NCBI GenBank assembly: GCA_003427395.1
Contig: BFEA01000776.1
Span: 111,583-134,498, forward strand
Reading direction: 5' to 3'
DNA: 22,916 bases
Source: Chara braunii
Lineage: Eukaryota; Streptophyta; Charophyceae; Charales; Characeae
The position numbers and the translations under genes were made by a program. Of the stretch, positions 17,147 through 22,916 are shown piece by piece. Position 1 is the first letter of the stretch; each line of letters starts with the position of its first letter. The notes under the pieces are model-generated. The model was not told the DNA's origin, ran no database searches, and was given only the letters and a program-made list of their open reading frames with translations.

Positions 17147-17308
17147 GACTGAAGCGGATTGTATCCCCTCTATTTAACTCAGTTTCTGGGACCCTGGGAC
17201 TGTGTGGGACTTTGGTGCCAGTTTGTAGACCATCGACTGAAGAGGATTGTATCCCCTTTCGTCTGAGTTGCTGGGGCCCTGGGACTGTGTGGGACTGTAG
17301 ACCATCGG
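17147..17308 (+). repeat. Two-copy tandem repeat, unit about 75-88 bp
   Basis: Unit 1 begins at 17147 (GACTGAAGCGGATTGTATCC) and unit 2 at 17235 (GACTGAAGAGGATTGTATCC). Both contain CCTGGGACTGTGTGGGACT and end in GTAGACCATCG. Unit 1 carries an extra segment (TTGGTGCCAGTT). The first 18 bases of unit 1 also occur exactly at 5106-5123, which links this repeat to the one near 5.1 kb. Non-coding. Confidence 0.7.
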
Positions 17309-18195
17309 CTTTAAATTTATCGCTTTCCGATTGAATTGAAGGGCTGGTGGACTCATGGGCACCGCTGATATTTCCATAGTGTTTGGGATCCGTGTGCTCC
17401 CTACGCTTCTCTCCTTGCAGTTTCGTTCCCCACAATATCTTTGTTTGGAGCTCGTTGCACATGGCAAATTGGAGAGATGCGGTATAGTCAGATGAGGAGG
17501 AAAGGGATATGGGTTCTATTCCCGTTGTAAGAGCAGAAACCCTTATAAGGGCAAAAAACGAAGTGCTGGCAGGTTGGATGAGAAAGGCAGACAGGGGTTA
17601 CCGTAGGAAAAGGGCAGGCACACAGTGGTTCAAAGCAACCTGGGGACAGAACTGTGGTACGACAAGTCACTGCCAGTGGAGACAACAAGCTGAAGTTCTC
17701 GCTATGGTGGGACAGATAACCAGAGACAGAGCAGACAGAGTAGCATGAACCAGGGCTACTCGGTTCTAGTTCGGACCACAGTAGGTCAACCTGGGGAGGT
17801 GGGTGGAGAGTGCCAGGGAGACTCGGGACATCGGTTCCACGGGTGGTGCAGGCCGCCTTCAGGCCGTACTAGCCCTGTGAATTAGTCTAGGCATAGGTAG
17901 GGCCAGGAAGATAGGAGTTAGGATAAGCAGTTGGGATATTCTGTGGACAAGTAAGACAGTCAGACAATGAAGTAAGCACCAACTACATGGCTATTAGCCA
18001 GGTTTGCAGATGTAGCCTAGTAGGGTACGACGGAGTTCGTAGTCGTACGATAAGCTAAACTGGCTGATGCTGCCAGGATAACACCGGGTTGAATTGTGAG
18101 GGCCCCGGCCTCGAGAGGTTTTGTGTAATTCAAGTTGGGGCGGGTGGGCTGTTCCTCTCAGAGCAGGGTGTGGCGTGTGTTGTGGCTGTACTTTC
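17309..18195. other. Unassigned stretch upstream of the 42-bp repeat
   Basis: No protein-like frame was found. A short perfect hairpin GTACGAC / GTCGTAC lies at about 18026-18050. The sequence is G-rich and purine-rich on the plus strand with many CAGACAG and GACAG words. It could be the body of a retroposon whose tail is the A-run at 18421, but no ends were found to support that. Confidence 0.3.
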
Positions 18196-18313
18196 GAAGA
18201 GTCCTTCCACTACGCCCCACATGTACAAAAGACTCGCGAAGAGTCCCTCCGCTACTCCCCACATGCACAAAAGACTCGCGAAGAGTCCCTCCACTACTCC
18301 CCACATGCACAAA
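18196..18313. repeat. 42-bp tandem repeat, about three copies
   Basis: Units start at 18196, 18238 and 18280 (GAAGAGTCCCTCC, then CTACTCCCCACATGCACAAA). The third is cut after ACAAAAA. The unit is a multiple of three, so peptide repeats appear in every frame on both strands. There is no start, stop or flanking coding sense to support a protein. Confidence 0.85.
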
Positions 18314-18327
18314 AACAAAAACAAAAA

Positions 18328-18381
18328 TGTGTGTATCTTCCCATGTCCTAGCTGAACATTCATTGTCATTTTGCACATTTC
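18328..18381 (+). repeat. Dispersed repeat B, copy 1 (others at 18761-18816 and 19170-19200)
   Basis: The copies share a core: TGTGTATCTTCCCATGTCCT, then CATTCATTGTCATTT here; TGTGTATCTTCGCATGTCTA, then GATTCATTGCCATTT at 18761; and ATGTATTTTCCATGTTCTAG at 19170. All have the same orientation and are clearly diverged. The third lacks the ATTCATTG part. The first two end near TTTCG. No function is assigned. Confidence 0.55.
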
Positions 18382-18417
18382 GTATGGACTGGAGCCAGGC
18401 CTGTGAGACTCGGGAAA

Positions 18418-18420
<3 letters not shown>

Positions 18421-18493
<73 letters not shown>

Positions 18494-18569
18494 TAAAAAA
18501 AAGAGAAAAAAAAAAAAGAAAAAAAAAAGATAAAAAAAAGAGAAAAAAAAAAAAGAAAAAAAAGAAAAT
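18421..18569 (+). repeat. Long A-rich tract with a 71-base pure A run
   Basis: 18421-18491 is uninterrupted A, followed by A-rich sequence in which a ~37-bp unit (GATAAAAAAAAGAG...) occurs twice, at 18492 and 18529. The tract is flanked by AAATCT on both sides (about 18415-18420 and 18578-18583). It may be a retroposon poly(A) tail with slippage. Lys- or Phe-repeat frames here are artefacts. Confidence 0.85.
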
Positions 18570-19019
18570 CGATTTCGAAAATCTACACGGGTGGGGCCAG
18601 AGCAAGACCACCACAGCAAAAAAAGCGAACCCTTCCCCAATGCGAGAGCACAAAAAGACTGCCCTTTTTGGGGGCTTACTTGGCTAGTGGAAAACCCTCT
18701 GGCTCTCTATATACCAGAGACCAAGGACCCATCTCCAGTACTCTCCACAATAAGAAATATGGCTGTGTATCTTCGCATGTCTAGGAGAAGATTCATTGCC
18801 ATTTGGGTAAGTTTCGAAAATAGGGCGTTCGCTGTAGTTTCAGAGCAAAACAGCAAAAATATTCGCGGGGCCCAAGTTTGCAGCTTTCTTTTCTTTTTTC
18901 TTTTTCTTTTAAAAAATCTTTCGTTGCAGCTTTACAGGTCCCGCTTTCCTTGCAAAGGAAAACGCTCTATTTCTGCAATTACCCCTTCCCATTTTGCACT
19001 GGAGAGATGCCCCCAAGGG
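18570..19019. other. Unassigned stretch with repeat B copy 2
   Basis: It contains repeat B copy 2 (18761-18816) and a small hairpin CTCTGG / CCAGAG at about 18697-18719. A T-rich run lies at 18885-18910. I see no coding-like frame. Confidence 0.35.
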
Positions 19020-19151
19020 CCACGCTGCACTACCTCCTTCCCCCGAATAGAACGCACGGTCATTATAGCTGTATCTAGACTGAAAGATGCCTCAAATACA
19101 GCTATAATGACGGTACGTTGTATTCGGGTGAAGAAGGTAGTCAGCACGTGC
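19020..19151. repeat. Hairpin-forming inverted repeat, arms ~55 bp, loop ~21 bases
   Basis: 19020-19074 (CTACCTCCTTCCCCCGAATA, then GTCATTATAGCTGTAT) pairs with 19096-19151 (ATACAGCTATAATGAC, then TATTCGGGTGAAGAAGGTAG). The innermost 16 bp are perfect and the outer part has scattered mismatches. The compact arm, small loop and mismatch pattern fit either a small foldback MITE or a miRNA-like/siRNA precursor. No promoter or terminator is visible. It lies between repeat B copies 2 and 3. Confidence 0.65.
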
Positions 19152-19200
19152 ACAGAAGACAAATAATATGGCTATGTATTTTCCATGTTCTAGCAGAAAC

Positions 19201-20123
19201 ACCACATGAGGCCGGAGTTATATATGCCTACAATTAGGAGTGGTGGTAGGTGGTAGGTAGTGTGAGGTGAAATTGAGAGAAGAACTTCCCGAAATGTGCT
19301 AATTGGGAATGTGCAAATTGAGAATGAACTTCCCTCAAGAACAAGACCAGATGCGCCCGCCAAATTTTTGCCTTTTGCACATTTCTTTAAGCCCAACCAA
19401 TTCAATTACCTGTCAAATCTGGACAGGACGGCCTTTCAGGCCTTTTTTTTATTGTCATTATAGAAATACGGGAAACCCCGTAGCAGAGAGTGCTGTGGCG
19501 AGGCCCTATAGCTTTTTAAAGAAAAAGAGAGTTGTGGAGGCCCGAAGTCCCGTCCCACTGTTCAGCTACGTGGGTTCCGACAGCTCGACGCCCCTCCACG
19601 ATATTGACGACAAGTGGAAAACGAGAAAGGGGAACCAGAGAAGAAAAGGTCGTCCCCACGTGGCGAGAGCAGGAAGTCCACCCGTAGAAGCTGATTCCAC
19701 TCTTCAAGCTTTCGCTCAATCCCGGGCGCTAAGTCCACTTCAACTTCGGTAGAGGGGGGATAAGTCGCCCGTAGGAGAGTTCTTCACCGCGTCGCCGCGA
19801 TGCAAGCGTGAAATGTTCAGATGGGATGGCAGCAGCAACGAGTTGGGCACGCGTCAGTAACCTGCTGGCCCCGCCACCACACACACTACTTTTCCCGGTC
19901 GGACGGTCGATATGAGAGGTTCCGAACGTAGCGCAGAGCCGCTGGCTACCAAAAAAAAAGGGTAAAAAAATGCCAATCAGATAAAACGTCAAGGTTTTCA
20001 CACACCTCCTTTGGCTGTGTCTTTTGTCTGAGATTTTTTTTTTTTTTTGTTTTCTATTTTTCCCTCCTGGCGCAATCGCAGGAGCCCCTTTTGCCTCACT
20101 ACTCACCCTTCGAATGATTTGAT
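19201..20123. other. Unassigned stretch upstream of the beta-helix gene
   Basis: Open frames on both strands here have mixed, GC-driven composition and no recognisable domain. There is a poly(T) run at 20034-20048. The distal part probably holds upstream control sequence of the gene at 20633, but no motif other than the TATA-like box was recognised. Confidence 0.35.
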
Positions 20124-20130
20124 TATAAAA
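20124..20130 (+). promoter_or_regulatory. TATA-like box upstream of the beta-helix gene
   Basis: TATAAAA in GATTATAAAAGATCACAG lies about 500 bases before the ATG at 20633. If used, the leader would be roughly 475 bases long, possibly with an intron: GGGTGAGA near 20275 resembles a donor, and CTCATCTCGCAG near 20321 or CTTACCTCGCAG near 20391 resembles an acceptor. The leader is GA-rich from about 20500 on. Confidence 0.4.
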
Positions 20131-20632
20131 GATCACAGAGGGGGCGTTGGAAGTGCAGTGCCGAGCTTGTTCCACTTTCTCACTTCAGGCTTGCTGGGGA
20201 ATCTGCGAGCGACCCACCTTCCTCTGCATCTTCTTCATCGCGCCCATTAACTTGGCCATGCCACCGAGGGGAGGGGTGAGACCGCTGCTCCGAGGTGACT
20301 CATCTCTGCCTCATCTCGCAGCTGCATTTGACTGCCATTCCGGTCATATGCATCCGGGTCACAACACACCGCTGTCTTACCTCGCAGCTGCTTCCGCACT
20401 GTCGGCGCATTACTATAATTAGGCATCTTCGACCTCTCTGCTCCCACGGATCCGACCGGTTCGCTCAAGCTCTCGCCCGTTTCCACTCCTCGGAAGAGAG
20501 AGTGTAGGAGGAGCAGCAGGAGGAGCAGGAGAAGAGAAGAAACACGAAGACAGGAAGACAAGGGGGAGAGGAGGAAGAAGAAGAGAGAGGGTAAGGAAAG
20601 AGCACAGGAGACTATCTCGGGGAAAGAGAGCG

Positions 20633-21694
20633 ATGGAGCGTAGGAGACAACTGGGCACGCTGTCGCCTCTGGCACGGGGTCAGGTGATGGCATTCGTGGT
20701 GGGGTCCATTGTGTTGAGTTTGGCATCCATGCCTCAGGTTCGCGCGGGCAAGGGAGGAGAGGGAGGAGGAGATGCCCTGGCCGAGCTGAGGAGCTTCTTC
20801 GGACCGGAGGGGGGCCGGTCTCTGCGGAGCGACATGAACCCAGAACGGCGGTTGAGAGCGGCTATGGCCGACGGCACAACAAGTCTATACGAGCTGACCG
20901 CAGACGTTACGCTCACGAGCTCTCTTCCTCCCTTGAGCAAAGACTTCGCTGTGACGGGAAAGTGCGCAGGCAGGCGCTGTGTGATCAACGGCGGGGGCAA
21001 GTTCCGCGGCTTCGTCGCTCAGTCTGCGTCTCTGTCGCTGTCTGGCCTGGATCTGGTGGGGATGAAGACAGTCGGAAAGGGCGTGAACGCGTTCGAGTAC
21101 GACACCAGCGGCGGAGCCGTCTACGTGAGGGACGGGGTCCTCACGGTGAAGAACTGCGTGTTTCGCCGGAACAAGGCGAAGAAGGCCATGGGCGGCGGCG
21201 CCATAGCCATGCTAGACACGCGCTTCCTCATCTCCGACAGCGAGCTCACGGGCAACAGCGTGGACGGATCGGGAGGCGCCATCGCCGCGTGGAGCAACAG
21301 CTACGGCGAGCTCAGGCGGACCAAGCTGTCGGGCAACAAGGCGGGCTATTACGGAGGCGCGGCGAACTTCAGAGAAGCCGGCGCCAAGATCACGGAGTGC
21401 GAATTCTCGGGCAACCACGCGGGAAAGAACGGAGGAGCGCTGTTGCTGAGCGAAGCAGGCGGCACCGTCATAGCCAGCTCACGCTTCGAACGCAACTCCG
21501 CTCCCAAGGGGCTGGGAGGTGCCCTTCGCGTTATCGCCAATGATGACGGGCCTACAGTGTGCGCCTCCACGACCTTCACCAACAACTCAGCCAAGGACAA
21601 GACCACCAGCGACACCTCCGTCGAAGGGGGCGAGACAACCTTCTGCCCCGCACCTCCCGCCCCGGGCCCATCCGCCTGTTCCGCGTGCAAATAA
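20633..21694 (+). CDS. Secreted right-handed parallel beta-helix protein (GGA / FxxN repeats)
   Basis: 353 codons are intact with no visible intron. The ATG has a good context (AGCGATGGAG) and is followed by a signal-peptide-like start: Arg-rich MERRR, hydrophobic core MAFVVGSIVLSLASM (residues 19-33) and a likely cut after VRA-38. Residues ~110-320 hold beta-helix turns with GGA(V/I/A/L) at 160, 188, 214, 241, 267 and 295, alternating with FRRN 177, LTGN 205, LSGN 232, FSGN 258, FERN 285 and FTNN 315. This is the pattern of chlamydial Pmp-like and pectate-lyase-type helices. The tail is Pro/Cys-rich (CPAPPAPGPSACSACK). There is no autotransporter barrel and no catalytic set I can name. It is probably extracellular or wall-associated; carbohydrate binding is inference. 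Coding GC is high compared with the surroundings. Confidence 0.75.
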   Translation: MERRRQLGTLSPLARGQVMAFVVGSIVLSLASMPQVRAGKGGEGGGDALAELRSFFGPEGGRSLRSDMNPERRLRAAMADGTTSLYELTADVTLTSSLPPLSKDFAVTGKCAGRRCVINGGGKFRGFVAQSASLSLSGLDLVGMKTVGKGVNAFEYDTSGGAVYVRDGVLTVKNCVFRRNKAKKAMGGGAIAMLDTRFLISDSELTGNSVDGSGGAIAAWSNSYGELRRTKLSGNKAGYYGGAANFREAGAKITECEFSGNHAGKNGGALLLSEAGGTVIASSRFERNSAPKGLGGALRVIANDDGPTVCASTTFTNNSAKDKTTSDTSVEGGETTFCPAPPAPGPSACSACK

Positions 21695-21714
21695 CCAAGT
21701 TTTAATTCAGTTTA

Positions 21715-21764
21715 ACTCTCTCTCCCTCTGTCTCTCTCTCTCTCTGAGACTCTCTCTCTCCCTG

Positions 21765-21843
<79 letters not shown>
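21715..21843. repeat. (CT)n microsatellite in the 3' flank of the beta-helix gene
   Basis: Interrupted at first (CTCTCTCCCTCTGTCTCTC), then pure CT. It starts 21 bases after the TAA stop, so it is likely in the 3' untranslated region or just beyond it. It is a CT tract of the same kind as 3906 and 22841. Confidence 0.95.
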
Positions 21844-21846
<3 letters not shown>

Positions 21847-22835
21847 TGTGTGCTTTGAATAAGTTAGAAAAAAAAGCTACGGACGAGGAGCTACCATACC
21901 AGATGTTGTCTACTATTCGGATGGTGCTCACGCGTGGGGAGGGCTCGAACTTGAGACGTCTGGGAGATCCGGCAGAAAGGCTTTTTTTTTTTTTTCCGAC
22001 CAAAGATCCAGCAGACGACACGAATAGCCACTGGAACATGAGAGGGACACTTGGTCGCGGAGGCTGCACGTGTTCGCAGAGGCATTATCCACAACAGAGA
22101 TCACGTGAACGTGAGCGTTGAGCACCGGCATTGTGTTTTATCTTTCATCTTTTGTTTTCCTGTTTGTTTCGGAGTATCGTTTGCGAGTTTGTGTTTCGGA
22201 TTTTTATCTTGTTTTCGAATTTACTATTCTATCACACCTATCTGCTGCTTTTGTTGAAACACGCGCTTTCCTTTTAAGGAATTTTGAAGACGTACCAGAC
22301 ACGCATTTTGGCTGAAGGGTGATATCTAAGGAGAATGACGTAGACGATCAGTACGTACACGAGAAAATGGAGACGACATTGTGGCAGACGGATCTGACCG
22401 TAATAGCGAGCACATTCATGGGTGTACAGGCATAGTACGTAGATGATTGAGAGGAATAGGACAGTTCCTTCCGTAGGACGACGCATGCCTACAACGACGG
22501 GCGGCAAGGCGGAGAGCCTCTCGTTTTGGCAGTAGTACTCCTTACGAGTGCACCTTCCTCTGATGAGTCCGCCAGTGGACTAGACGAAACTAGTTGGAGG
22601 ATTCTACTTTGCCTCGAACATGGGAAGTAGAAGCTATGATGTTGCACGAGTGTTAAGCTTACGCTTGAGGGTGAACGCTGCATGATGTGGGAGCTCTCTG
22701 GGCCATTTTGAAAACTTTTATGCAGTTCTGTGCGTTTCCTTTCGACTCTTGAGACTCTATCTGCGTAAATTCTCGTTGTGGGTGCCCGATCTCCAGGACA
22801 CCTTTGCCTCCCCTAACAGATTGTGAGCCGCAGCC

Positions 22836-22840
<5 letters not shown>
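21844..22840. other. Unassigned 3' flank
   Basis: There is no coding-like frame. A run of 14 T lies at 21981-21994. The minus strand at about 21940-21955 contains AGTTCGAGCCC, which fits a tRNA B box alone. The flanking bases do not form a T-stem and there is no A box at the right distance, so no tRNA is called. 22140-22250 is T-rich. Confidence 0.35.

Positions 22841-22916
<76 letters not shown>
22841..22916. repeat. (CT)n followed by (CA)n microsatellite at the window end
   Basis: CT repeats run from 22841 to 22894 and switch directly to CA repeats from 22895 to the last base, so the tract continues outside the window. Confidence 0.95.

Noticed and set aside
18196-18355. Repeat-protein gene from the 42-bp units
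   Set aside because: The unit length is divisible by three, so repeats appear in all frames on both strands. There is no supporting start, stop or flanking coding sequence.
18403-18687. Lys-rich or Phe-rich ORFs over the A-rich tract
   Set aside because: They are direct products of the poly(A) run read in three frames on both strands.
20962-21543. 193-codon plus-strand ORF in the beta-helix gene
   Set aside because: It is an Arg/His-rich shadow frame of the intact 353-codon gene.
21930-22010. tRNA gene on the minus strand, suggested by AGTTCGAGCCC
   Set aside because: The bases around the B-box-like motif do not form a T-stem, and no A box or acceptor stem lies at the right distance.

Overview
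This window looks like repeat-rich nuclear DNA of a eukaryote. It has long non-coding stretches, (CT)n/(CA)n microsatellites, poly(A)/poly(T) tracts, nested foldback elements and a badly decayed Ty3/gypsy-type LTR retrotransposon. There are no operons or ribosome-binding sites. The general style (Ty3/gypsy pol, a primer site matching the 3' end of plant-type initiator tRNA-Met, TTA-flanked MITEs, and a secreted GGA/FxxN beta-helix protein) points to the green lineage. A streptophyte alga such as Chara is my best guess, from recall and unverified.

Layout, left to right. 1-852 (minus strand): a partial, once-frameshifted LINE-type ORF1 with a CCHC-like knuckle. 2193-3059: a cluster of small palindromic elements (two copies of a TTA-flanked MITE plus a nested foldback element). 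3379-4541: one copy of a dispersed repeat, a 770-bp foldback structure enclosing a (CT)n tract and a G-tract, and a short exon-like ORF. 5308-13447 (minus strand): the Ty3/gypsy element, read from right to left as PBS, gag with zinc knuckle, protease, RT, RNase H, a PHD-like finger, integrase, then a third ORF of unknown function. It carries about a dozen in-frame stops and several frameshifts, so it is dead. 13443-15353: a second copy of the dispersed repeat against the PBS, an unrecognised decayed ORF, a four-copy array with an internal inversion, and a minus-strand TATA-like site. 16097-16189: a perfect 46-bp duplication around an N, which looks like an assembly join. 17147-19200: small tandem repeats, a 71-base A run and a 55-bp-arm hairpin. 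20124-21694 (plus strand): the only gene that looks intact, coding for a secreted right-handed beta-helix protein of 353 residues. The window ends in microsatellite.

The most interesting part is the retrotransposon. It has a C4HC3 PHD-type finger between RNase H and integrase, with the seventh ligand apparently lost to a TGA codon. It also has a long extra ORF after integrase, on the same strand, with no family I recognise. I could not find a convincing LTR pair. The 130-bp repeat shared between 3379-3509 and 13443-13577 is the only candidate trace of one.
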